A stretch of 7,679 nt of DNA from Dehalococcoidia bacterium. GTDB lineage: Bacteria > Chloroflexota > Dehalococcoidia > JAUSJJ01. The stretch spans positions 1 to 7,679 of the forward strand of contig JAUSJJ010000265.1 in the NCBI GenBank assembly GCA_030647705.1, given 5' to 3'. Position numbers and translations under genes: made by a program. Below the pieces are notes generated by a model. The model did not search any database. It was not told the origin of the DNA and saw only the letters and a program-made list of their open reading frames with translations. The first letter of the stretch is position 1. Each line of letters opens with the position of its first letter. Positions 1-6,438 of this stretch are shown here, one piece after another.

Positions 1-554
1 TTCGCCTCAACCCGTTTCACCACCTCCATGATTCGTTTCTTCCTGGTTTCCTCCATTTTGGTCTCGTTCACCCAGCGTATGTACGCGTTCTTGTGGCTGA
101 TGGCAAGGCACTGGAAGTTGTTGAAGGCAGCGCCGTTCTGAGCCAATGCATCCTTCAGGTCGTCAGGCATCTTCTCTTCACTTCTGTCTGTGTAGGCTGC
201 CTGCCAGCGGCCGCTCTTCTTGGCTGCTTCGATGGAGGCAAACCCCGGCGGCGCCATCCGGCCTGCCGCGATGAGCGCCTTGGCCTTCTCCTTGTTGCCA
301 AGCGACCATACGCTATTCGGCTTGCGTGGAGAGTACCTCAACATGAACTTCTCATCGTCAATCCGCCTCAGCTTGCCATCTATCCAGCCGTAGCAGAGTG
401 CCTCCTCCAGCGCATCGAGGTAGCTCAGGCCGGCCTTGCCTTTGCCTTTCTTGTAGTGGACCAGCCAGACTTCCTTCTCCTTGTCGTGGTTGTGCTGCAG
501 CCAGTCGCGCCATTCGCGCGCCGTTGCGAAGTAAAGCGGGTTATCAGCGTCCAT
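1..554 (-). CDS. YdeI/OmpD-associated family protein, 3' end cut by window edge
   Basis: The reading frame starts at the ATG at 554 and stays open for 184 codons to the window edge, so the C-terminus is missing. Family members are roughly 190 to 200 residues, so probably only a few residues are lost. Recognisable family features are CYGWIDGK (residues 54-61), SPRKPNSVWS (75-84), GRMAPPG (98-104) and a C-terminal segment containing ETKMEETRKKRI (164-175). The protein is lysine-rich, with no signal peptide or membrane segment, so it should be cytoplasmic. The family is often labelled 'bacteriocin protection', but its biochemical role is poorly established and I assign none. Its start lies inside the end of comEC, in another frame, with an 11-base overlap. 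It is therefore probably co-transcribed and translationally coupled with the competence genes. No strong ribosome binding site precedes it. Family assignment is from memory of conserved motifs. Confidence 0.85.
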   Translation of the reverse strand, partial: MDADNPLYFATAREWRDWLQHNHDKEKEVWLVHYKKGKGKAGLSYLDALEEALCYGWIDGKLRRIDDEKFMLRYSPRKPNSVWSLGNKEKAKALIAAGRMAPPGFASIEAAKKSGRWQAAYTDRSEEKMPDDLKDALAQNGAAFNNFQCLAISHKNAYIRWVNETKMEETRKKRIMEVVKRVEA

Positions 555-2946
555 CCGTCTTCACCAACAACCTTTCACCGTCAGTGGTCATCTCGATGGT
601 GCCTTGCATGTCGGTGCGGTATACCTGCACGTTGCGGAGCTTCACCAACACCTCATCCGAGGGATGGCCGAAGGGGTTCCCCGCCCCCACTGAAACAACC
701 GCCACCTGGGGCCTGACCTGGTCCAGGAAGTCGCCAGACGTTGAGGTGACGCTGCCATGGTGAGCGACCTTGAGCACGGTGCTGCTCAGCGCCTCGCCCT
801 GGTACGCTATGTCCCGCTCGGCCTCGAAGCGTATGTCGCCCGTGAAGAGGAAGCTCACTTTGTTCGATACAAGCCTGACCACCGCGGAGTAGTTGTCGGG
901 GTCGATATCAGGGTTGACCGGGATGGTGAGGTCGGGGCTCAACACCTCTATCCACGCTCCATCGCCGAGGTCGATGCGTTGGCCGTACCGGGCTTGCGTT
1001 CGCGGGACGTTCTGCTCTTCAAGCAGACGCTGCCACTCGCGGTAGGCTGATCCGGCGCTTCCGGCGCCGCCTTCCAATACCTGTTTCACCTGGTAGTGTC
1101 GAGCCACCTCCACCAGCCCGGCAACGTGGTCTTCGTCCGGGTGGCTGAGAATGACCAGGTCAATGCTCCGTTTCCAGAAGGGCAGCCTTTTCCCCAACTG
1201 CAGGCGCAGGGCCTCGGGGCTGGGGCCGCCGTCGATGAGGATGGTCTTTTCTGCTGCCTGCACCAGTGCGGCGTCTCCCTGGCCCACGTCGAGAAACGAA
1301 ACGTGCAGCTCGTCGTCCGGCCCGGCCAATGCCGCGGCCCAGACCAGCGCTGCTGTCAGGAGCAAAGGCAGCAGGACGTAACGCCGTGGCAACTGGCCTA
1401 TTTTCACGGGAATAGCCCTCATCCAACCTGTTATGCTGGAAAGGCCCGTCATCCTGTTCGCTGAGCTTGCCCAGAGCAGCGCTGCCAGCACGAAATAGTA
1501 CGCCCAGACCAGCGCCTGGGGGAACTCATCCATCCCGATGGAGGCGAACGGCATCGCTGAGAATAGCTCGATGATCTTGAGCATGTAGGTGATGAACAGC
1601 CATGCCACCCATCCAAGGACCTGTCCCAAAGGCGTGAACAATAGCCCGGCGACCGAGGTGAGCGCCGAGGTCACAATGATGGCGGGCAAAGCAGGCAGTG
1701 CCAGCAGGGTCGCCGGTAGCCCGACCAGCGCAATCCTGCCGAAGGTGAATGCGATGATTGGCAAGGTGAAGACAGTGGCTGCCAGCGTCACGGCGAAGGC
1801 GTCGATGGTCAATGCGGCGAGGGGTGTCAGCCATCCTGTGCGCTCGTCCAGCATGTCCTTGCCCAACGCCTGCAGGCGAGGCGCCAGGAAGATGAGTCCG
1901 GCCATGGCGGCGAAGCTGAGTTGGAAGCCCACGTCCCACAGGGACTGAGGGCTGAATGCCACCATGACTGCGGCCGCCAGCACCAGGGATGTCGCAGCGC
2001 TGTTTGGCCTGCCTATCCGTTCCGCCGCCAGCCACAAGCTGACCATGATGGCTGCCCGCAGCACGGATGAGCTCATTCCGGTGAGGGCGGTGTAGGCCCA
2101 TACCAGGCCCAGGGTCAGCAAGAGATAGGTCAAGCGCCGCCTGCCGCACAGCCAGGCTGCCGCTGCCAGCACGATGCCGGCGATGATGCTCAAGTTCTGG
2201 CCCGATATGGCGATGATGTGCCAGGTTCCGGTCGCTGAGAGGTCTTGCCTCAGGTCATCAGGGATGTCGCTTCGTTTGCCCAGGAGTATGCCTTGAGCCA
2301 GTGAACTCTGTGGCTGTGGCAGTGCCCTCTCCAGCGACATTGAAAGCTGGTTCCTGAGCTGGTAGAGCAACTCGATGGGCCTGGAACCCTGGCCCGAAGC
2401 CAGGAGGTCAACCTCGACGGGTTGCCGCATGATGGAGTAGACGCCGCGCCGTCCCAGATACTCGCCGTAAGCAAAGCTCTCCGAGTCTGAGGGCGCCACC
2501 AGTGTGCCTTTGAAGCTAAGCAGGTCGCCGTACCGGTAGTAAGGGAACTCGCGGCTAGGATCGAGTTTCGGGTATCTTGGGGCGTAGGCCAGCAGGCCGC
2601 CAGAGGTATCGTGCCATTGCCCGTCGCGGTTGATCTGGGTTGCCTTCAGGTACAGCGCAGTGGTGCGGTCTCCGGGCTCAGGGTCTGCTGCCACAATGCC
2701 TTTGACCTCCACGTCGCCCCGGTATTGCTGCAGGTCGTCTCCCATCGGGACGAACTGGAAGCGCAGCGCTCCGCCGACGAACGCAGCCAGGCAGAGCAGG
2801 GCGATAACTGTGGCCGCCTTGTGCCGCCACAGCATTGCGCAGGACAAGGCGCCGCCAATGGCGATGCCCAGGCTGACCCACAGGGCAACCTGGGCTCCCA
2901 GGAAGATGCCGGCGATCCAGGATAGTCCCAGATAGATGGCTGTCAT
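544..2946 (-). CDS. comEC: ComEC/Rec2 family DNA uptake channel with C-terminal nuclease-like domain
   Basis: This 800-residue protein has the full three-part ComEC layout. Residues about 1-210 hold N-terminal membrane segments and the OB-like DUF4131 region. Residues about 210-500 are the polytopic competence domain, with HIIAISGQN at 243-251. After a last hydrophobic segment (about 523-541) comes a metallo-beta-lactamase-like domain (about 546-790). That domain keeps FLDVGQGDA (551-559), SHPDEDH (601-607), FTGD (701-704) and AHHGS (728-732), so its metal site looks intact. ComEC carries single-stranded DNA across the cytoplasmic membrane during natural transformation; the C-terminal domain is thought to degrade the non-transported strand. 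The ATG start lies two bases after the comEA stop and has no clear ribosome binding site of its own, which points to coupling with comEA. The downstream YdeI-family gene begins within its last codons. There is no frameshift or truncation. Confidence 0.96.
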   Translation of the reverse strand: MTAIYLGLSWIAGIFLGAQVALWVSLGIAIGGALSCAMLWRHKAATVIALLCLAAFVGGALRFQFVPMGDDLQQYRGDVEVKGIVAADPEPGDRTTALYLKATQINRDGQWHDTSGGLLAYAPRYPKLDPSREFPYYRYGDLLSFKGTLVAPSDSESFAYGEYLGRRGVYSIMRQPVEVDLLASGQGSRPIELLYQLRNQLSMSLERALPQPQSSLAQGILLGKRSDIPDDLRQDLSATGTWHIIAISGQNLSIIAGIVLAAAAWLCGRRRLTYLLLTLGLVWAYTALTGMSSSVLRAAIMVSLWLAAERIGRPNSAATSLVLAAAVMVAFSPQSLWDVGFQLSFAAMAGLIFLAPRLQALGKDMLDERTGWLTPLAALTIDAFAVTLAATVFTLPIIAFTFGRIALVGLPATLLALPALPAIIVTSALTSVAGLLFTPLGQVLGWVAWLFITYMLKIIELFSAMPFASIGMDEFPQALVWAYYFVLAALLWASSANRMTGLSSITGWMRAIPVKIGQLPRRYVLLPLLLTAALVWAAALAGPDDELHVSFLDVGQGDAALVQAAEKTILIDGGPSPEALRLQLGKRLPFWKRSIDLVILSHPDEDHVAGLVEVARHYQVKQVLEGGAGSAGSAYREWQRLLEEQNVPRTQARYGQRIDLGDGAWIEVLSPDLTIPVNPDIDPDNYSAVVRLVSNKVSFLFTGDIRFEAERDIAYQGEALSSTVLKVAHHGSVTSTSGDFLDQVRPQVAVVSVGAGNPFGHPSDEVLVKLRNVQVYRTDMQGTIEMTTDGERLLVKTDGR

Positions 2947-2948
2947 AG

Positions 2949-3482
2949 CTAGTTGACGGCTATTCTGTCTTTCAGTCTGCCGTACACGGCAGAGCTGATC
3001 CCTTTGACCAGGGTCAGGTCTTCAATGCGGGTGAACGGGCCGTTTTGCCTGCGGTAGTCTATGATGCGGTTGGCCAGCTCTTCGCCGATGCCGGGCAGCG
3101 CTTCCAGAAGCCAGGCGTCTGCGGTGTTGATATCGACCTTCTGAGGGACCTCTCCCGATGTGGGGACGTGAAGCTGGTCTCCGTCTCTGGCCCGGCGAGC
3201 GAGGTTGACGTGGCTCAAGGCGGCATCTGAGGCGGCCCCGCCGGCTGCCCGCACGGCGTCGTCGAGCGTGGCCCCACTTTGCAGTGAGTAGACGCCGGGG
3301 TTGGCCACAGCGCCGGTGACCTGGACGTTGATCTTCTGCGCGCTTGGCGACGGCGTGGCCGCGGTTATCTCCAATGCGGGCTCTCCTGCGGTGGCGCGGT
3401 AAGCGAGCAGGCCGGCGCCTGCGGCGATGGCGAGTATCAGAAACACCACCGCCGGCAGGTACAGTCTCTCGATCTGCTTCAC
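2949..3482 (-). CDS. comEA: ComEA family competence protein, membrane-anchored DNA receptor
   Basis: The 177-residue protein has a short basic N-terminus, one membrane anchor (about residues 9-29) and a Ser/Pro/Thr-rich linker (about 40-50). A SLBB domain (about 51-107, including VTGAVANPGVYSL) follows, and then a double helix-hairpin-helix DNA-binding domain (about 116-175). The HhH signature is clear: VDINTADAWLLEALPGIGEELANRIIDYR in two overlapping parts (116-134 and 131-144), then FTRIEDLTLVKGI (150-162). ComEA binds incoming double-stranded DNA outside the membrane and delivers it to ComEC; the SLBB domain is the standard partner in Gram-positive-type ComEA. The GTG start is chosen because GAGGAGG lies four bases upstream and the membrane anchor follows at once. 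It is the first gene of the minus-strand unit, with comEC two bases after its stop. Length and domain order are normal for the family. Confidence 0.95.
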   Translation of the reverse strand: MKQIERLYLPAVVFLILAIAAGAGLLAYRATAGEPALEITAATPSPSAQKINVQVTGAVANPGVYSLQSGATLDDAVRAAGGAASDAALSHVNLARRARDGDQLHVPTSGEVPQKVDINTADAWLLEALPGIGEELANRIIDYRRQNGPFTRIEDLTLVKGISSAVYGRLKDRIAVN

Positions 3483-3486
3483 GGGC

Positions 3487-3493
3487 CCTCCTC
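3487..3493 (-). promoter_or_regulatory. Ribosome binding site of comEA
   Basis: The plus-strand bases CCTCCTC read GAGGAGG on the minus strand and sit four bases before the GTG at 3482. This strong Shine-Dalgarno match supports the non-ATG start of comEA. Confidence 0.8.
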
Positions 3494-3521
3494 GACGGGG
3501 GAATTGGTTGAACTCGCTAAG

Positions 3522-3527
3522 ATTATA
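3522..3527 (-). promoter_or_regulatory. Candidate -10 element of the comEA-comEC unit
   Basis: Plus-strand ATTATA reads TATAAT on the minus strand, about 40 bases before the comEA GTG. No convincing -35 hexamer is visible at normal spacing (the region near 3545-3550 reads CCTTAC on the minus strand), so this is only a candidate. It overlaps the island proposed for the argF promoter, so the two divergent promoters may share the same bases. Confidence 0.4.
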
Positions 3528-3541
3528 CTATAATATACTAT
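3524..3541. repeat. Perfect 8-base direct repeat TATACTAT, 10-base period
   Basis: TATACTAT occurs at 3524-3531 and again at 3534-3541, separated by AA. Centre-to-centre spacing is 10 bases, close to one helical turn, so a protein could contact both copies on the same face of DNA. It overlaps the putative -10 elements of both divergent units. It could be an operator, or just the low-complexity core of the promoter. Confidence 0.5.
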
Positions 3542-3558
3542 GCCGTAAGGTTGTGTTT

Positions 3559-3565
3559 GAGGTGA
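3559..3565 (+). promoter_or_regulatory. Ribosome binding site of argF
   Basis: GAGGTGA is a near-perfect Shine-Dalgarno sequence ending four bases before the argF ATG at 3570. It is the strongest translation signal of the plus-strand unit; the internal argF/der junction has little signal of its own and relies on overlap. Confidence 0.8.
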
Positions 3566-3569
3566 ATTC

Positions 3570-4484
3570 ATGACGAAGGACTTGCTTTCGATAGCCGACC
3601 TGTCTGCTATTGAGGTCGAGGAGCTGATCGAAAGTGCTCGCCGGATGAAAAGCAGAGGCTCGAAGCCCATCCTGGCCGGACTGGCGCTGGCCCTGGTCTT
3701 CGAGAAACCTTCTCTTCGCACCAGGGTCAGTTTCGAGATGGCGATGTACCAGCTCGGCGGACGGGCCCTGTATCTTTCAGATGTCGAGGTCGGGTTGGGC
3801 AAGCGCGAACCTGTGGCGGATGTGGCCCGTGTGCTCAGCCGTTTCGTGAACGCCATCGCCGCTCGCACCTTCTCGCACGCCACGGTGGAGGGGCTGGCCC
3901 GCCATGCCTCTGTGCCGGTGGTCAACGCGCTATCCGACTACGAGCACCCGTGTCAGGCGCTGGGCGATCTGCTGACCATACAGGAGAAGAAGAAAGCCAT
4001 CAAGGGTGTGACCATAGCCTACATCGGCGACGGCAACAACGTAGCCAACAGCCTGCTTCTGGCGGCTTGCCTGGCCGGAGCCAACTTCAGGATTGCCAGT
4101 CCTCCGGGCTATGAGCTTCAGAGTCCGGTGCTGCGCCTGGCCAAAAAGGCCGCGGCCGAAAGCGGCTCGGAAATCGAGTGCGTGACAGAGCCGGAGAAGG
4201 CGGCGAAAGGGGCTGATGTTATCTACACAGACGTCTGGACCAGCATGGGGCAAGAAGCGGAGAAGCAGCAGCGCTGCAGGGACTTCGCCGGGTACCAGGT
4301 GAATGCGCGCCTGTTGGGGCTGGCGAAGAAGAAGGCTATCTTCATGCACCCGCTGCCCGCCCACCATGGAGAAGAGGTTGCGGAGGGAATCGTTGATTCT
4401 CCTCAGTCCGTAGTGTTCGACCAGGCGGAAAACCGCCTTCACATTCAAAAGGCCATTCTGGCCAAGCTGCTGAGCAAGCCATGA
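3570..4484 (+). CDS. argF: Ornithine carbamoyltransferase
   Basis: This 304-residue enzyme transfers the carbamoyl group of carbamoyl phosphate to ornithine, giving citrulline for arginine synthesis in the cytoplasm. The N-terminal carbamoyl phosphate domain has SLRTR (48-52; classic S-T-R-T-R), ART (98-100) and HPCQ (126-129). The C-terminal ornithine domain starts at about 147, with IAYIGDGNNVANS (149-161) and DVWTSMG (221-227), whose S-M-G loop marks ornithine specificity. The next motif reads HPLPAHHGEE (260-269), where most family members have H-C-L-P-A-H-R-G-E-E: the usual loop cysteine is proline and the arginine is histidine. The S-M-G motif and HPCQ argue against aspartate carbamoyltransferase despite the HPLP wording. 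Length is typical. It is first in a four-gene operon; its TGA overlaps the der ATG by four bases (ATGA). Confidence 0.94.
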   Translation: MTKDLLSIADLSAIEVEELIESARRMKSRGSKPILAGLALALVFEKPSLRTRVSFEMAMYQLGGRALYLSDVEVGLGKREPVADVARVLSRFVNAIAARTFSHATVEGLARHASVPVVNALSDYEHPCQALGDLLTIQEKKKAIKGVTIAYIGDGNNVANSLLLAACLAGANFRIASPPGYELQSPVLRLAKKAAAESGSEIECVTEPEKAAKGADVIYTDVWTSMGQEAEKQQRCRDFAGYQVNARLLGLAKKKAIFMHPLPAHHGEEVAEGIVDSPQSVVFDQAENRLHIQKAILAKLLSKP

Positions 4485-5806
4485 CTCTACCAATCGTCGC
4501 TATCGTGGGCCGCCCCAACGTGGGGAAGTCCTCTCTTTTCAACCGACTTATCGGGCATCAGAGGGCCATAGTCGAAGACGTTCCGGGCACCACACGTGAC
4601 CGCATCTATGGGGATGCGTCCTGGGGTGGGCGAAACTTCACCGTGGTGGATACGGGCGGCCTGGAACTGACGCCGGGCACAGTCATCTCGCAGAAGGTCA
4701 AAGAGCAGGTGGAATCTGCCATCGCGGAAGCGAGTGTGATCGTGTTCGTGGTGGACGTCGAGGACGGGGTGATCATTCCCGACCAGGAGGTCGCCGAGAT
4801 CCTGAGGCGCTCTCGTAAGCAGGTATTGCTCGCGGTGAACAAGGCTGACAACGAGAAGCGCCGCGGAGATGCTGTCCAGTTCTTCGAGATGGGGTTGGGC
4901 GATCCGTTGCCCATCTCGGCGCATCACGGCCTTGGCGTGGCGGAACTTCTGGACAGCGTGTTGGACTTGCTGCCCGCTGCCGCAGAGGAAGAAGCGCCGC
5001 CCGTCGCAGTCAAGATTGCCATTGTAGGGCGCCCCAACGTCGGCAAGTCGGCGCTGGTCAATGCCATCCTGGGAGAAGAGCGGGTCATCGTGGACGGTAC
5101 GCCGGGCACGACCAGGGATGCCATCGATACCCTTTTTCGCTACAAAGACCAGCCAGTGGTGTTGATAGACACCGCGGGCATACGGCGCCGAGGGCGGGTA
5201 GACAGGGGAGTGGAGCGCTACAGCGTGATGCGCGCCCAGCGCGCCATAGATCGGGCTGACATAGTGGTACTGGTCACCGATACCGAAGAAGTCATCGCGG
5301 CGCAGGACACCCATATCGCCGGGTATGCCAGGGACGCCTACAAAGGCCTGATCTACGTGGTGAACAAGTGGGATCTGGCGCGTGAGAAGGGCACTACCGT
5401 AGATGAGTGCACTTCGTTGATCAAAGCCAGGCTCCGGTTTTTCACTCATTTCCCCATACTCTTCGTCTCAGCGCTGTCGGGCAAGGACGTCGACAAAGTG
5501 CTCGCCGCAGCCATGCAGGTGCAGAGCGAGCGACAGAAACGGGTGTCTACGGCTGTGTTGAACAAGCTTATCCAGGACGTGACAGCGGCCCATGCGCCGC
5601 CTACCACGCACGGGAAGCGGCTTAAGGTACTCTATGCCACTCAGTCCGATGTCAGCCCGCCTGAGTTCGTGTTCTTCGTGAACGATCCCAAGATCGTCCA
5701 TTTCTCCTACCGGCGTTACCTGGAGAACCAGGTGCGCCATGCCTTCGGCTTTGAGGGGACCGCCATCCGCATGATATTCAGGGGCAGGAGTCAGGAAGAG
5801 GCATGA
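4481..5806 (+). CDS. der: Ribosome assembly GTPase Der (EngA)
   Basis: This 441-residue protein has the diagnostic tandem of two GTPase domains and a C-terminal KH-like domain. Domain 1 has GRPNVGKS (10-17), PGTTRD (35-40), DTGG (57-60), NKAD (120-123) and SAHHG (146-150). Domain 2 has GRPNVGKS (183-190), PGTTRD (208-213), DTAG (230-233), NKWD (295-298) and SAL (330-332). An acidic linker (about 165-174) joins them, and the KH-like domain spans about 352-437. Every G motif is intact, so both sites should bind and hydrolyse GTP. Der is an essential factor for 50S ribosomal subunit maturation. The ATG overlaps the argF stop and lacks a clear ribosome binding site, suggesting reinitiation by ribosomes leaving argF. 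Its stop overlaps the plsY start in the same ATGA way. Length is typical of bacterial Der. Confidence 0.97.
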   Translation: MTLPIVAIVGRPNVGKSSLFNRLIGHQRAIVEDVPGTTRDRIYGDASWGGRNFTVVDTGGLELTPGTVISQKVKEQVESAIAEASVIVFVVDVEDGVIIPDQEVAEILRRSRKQVLLAVNKADNEKRRGDAVQFFEMGLGDPLPISAHHGLGVAELLDSVLDLLPAAAEEEAPPVAVKIAIVGRPNVGKSALVNAILGEERVIVDGTPGTTRDAIDTLFRYKDQPVVLIDTAGIRRRGRVDRGVERYSVMRAQRAIDRADIVVLVTDTEEVIAAQDTHIAGYARDAYKGLIYVVNKWDLAREKGTTVDECTSLIKARLRFFTHFPILFVSALSGKDVDKVLAAAMQVQSERQKRVSTAVLNKLIQDVTAAHAPPTTHGKRLKVLYATQSDVSPPEFVFFVNDPKIVHFSYRRYLENQVRHAFGFEGTAIRMIFRGRSQEEA

Positions 5807-6438
5807 CGGCGGCGGTTTTCCTGGCGCTGGCCCTGCTCAGCTACTTGATCGGCGCGATACCCTTCGGGGTCATAGTGGGCAAGGTGTTGAGCGGCGTCGA
5901 CGTCCGCGACTACGGCAGCGGGGCGACAGGGACGACCAATGTGCTGCGCACAGCCGGCCCCGTGGCTGCATTGCTGGTTCTGTTCGGCGATCTGGGCAAG
6001 GGCATGGCCCCCGTGCTTCTGGCGTGGTGGCTGGTACCTCAGTCCAGTTGGGCCGAGGCGCTGGCCGGGATTGGGGCCATCGTGGGGCATAGCTGGCCGG
6101 TGTACGCCGGCTTCAGGGGCGGGAAGGGCTCTGCCACCGGGGTGGGGGCTCTGCTCATTATGGCGCCCTGGGTGGGGCTTATGGCGCTTGGCGTTTTCGC
6201 AGTGGTCGTGGCGCTCACACGATACGTCTCGTTGGGTTCCATTTTGGGGACGCTGGCCATGATTGTGGGGCTGGTGTCTTTTGTGCTGCTCGGCGCAGAA
6301 CCGTGGCCGTATCTCGCATTCGCGTTGGTGGGCGGCGCCATTCTGATCTTCCGGCACAAGGACAATGTATTGCGACTCATGGCAGGCACTGAACACCGCA
6401 TGGGGGAGAGAGGCAAGCGAAGGCAGGTATCGCTGTGA
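5803..6438 (+). CDS. plsY: Acyl-phosphate:glycerol-3-phosphate acyltransferase PlsY
   Basis: PlsY is an integral membrane enzyme that moves an acyl group from acyl phosphate to position 1 of glycerol 3-phosphate, the first step of phospholipid synthesis in bacteria with the PlsX/PlsY route. The 211-residue sequence is strongly hydrophobic, with about five to seven membrane segments. Family motifs are GAIPFG (17-22), GSGATGTTN (38-46), GHSWPVYAGFRGGKG (95-109) and RHKDNVLRLMAGTE (184-197). The second motif usually reads G-S-G-N-x-G-A-T-N; here the first Asn is Ala. A basic C-terminal tail (GERGKRRQ) should face the cytoplasm. The start is supported by AGGAAGAGG just upstream and by the ATGA overlap with der. 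The next gene, gpsA, makes its glycerol 3-phosphate substrate, a common and functionally sensible pairing. Confidence 0.95.
   Translation: MTAAVFLALALLSYLIGAIPFGVIVGKVLSGVDVRDYGSGATGTTNVLRTAGPVAALLVLFGDLGKGMAPVLLAWWLVPQSSWAEALAGIGAIVGHSWPVYAGFRGGKGSATGVGALLIMAPWVGLMALGVFAVVVALTRYVSLGSILGTLAMIVGLVSFVLLGAEPWPYLAFALVGGAILIFRHKDNVLRLMAGTEHRMGERGKRRQVSL

Larger units (their letters stand above)
3508..3541 (+). promoter_or_regulatory. Candidate argF operon promoter in an AT-rich divergent region
   Basis: A perfect TATAAT lies at 3529-3534, inside a run (3520-3541) that is almost all A and T in an otherwise GC-rich window. The best upstream -35-like hexamer is TTGAAC at 3508-3513. Its spacing is 15 bases, shorter than the usual 16-18, so the -35 assignment is weak. 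Transcription from here would give a 5' leader of about 30 bases before argF. The stretch TATACTATAATATACTAT (3524-3541) is a perfect 8-base direct repeat with a 2-base spacer overlapping the -10 element. The same repeat provides other -10-like hexamers (TATACT at 3524 and 3534). Confidence 0.6.

Noticed and set aside
93..716. A 207-codon plus-strand frame across the left edge region
   Set aside because: The minus strand carries the YdeI-family gene and the end of comEC here with matching family motifs. The plus frame crosses both and resembles nothing known.
3563..3570. Palindrome TGAATTCA at the argF start, considered as an ArgR (ARG box) operator
   Set aside because: It has the TGAAT and ATTCA half-sites fused without the AT-rich spacer of real ARG boxes, and there is no second box nearby. 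An 8-base palindrome is easily chance.
4347..4370. Reading argF as aspartate carbamoyltransferase because of HPLP
   Set aside because: The S-M-G loop, HPCQ context and the H-G-E-E ending are ornithine carbamoyltransferase features, and no pyrimidine genes are nearby.
3930..4493. A 187-codon minus-strand frame opposite argF
   Set aside because: Antisense shadow of a well-supported enzyme gene, with no recognisable domain.
4487..5449. A 320-codon open frame on the minus strand opposite der
   Set aside because: It mirrors der codon by codon in GC-rich DNA, has no family features, and der is beyond doubt. Long antisense frames are expected where codon choice avoids the reverse-strand stops.
5791..6396. 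A 201-codon minus-strand frame opposite plsY
   Set aside because: The translation is rich in His, Pro, Arg and Gln with no hydrophobic core, typical of an antisense shadow; plsY motifs are clear on the plus strand.
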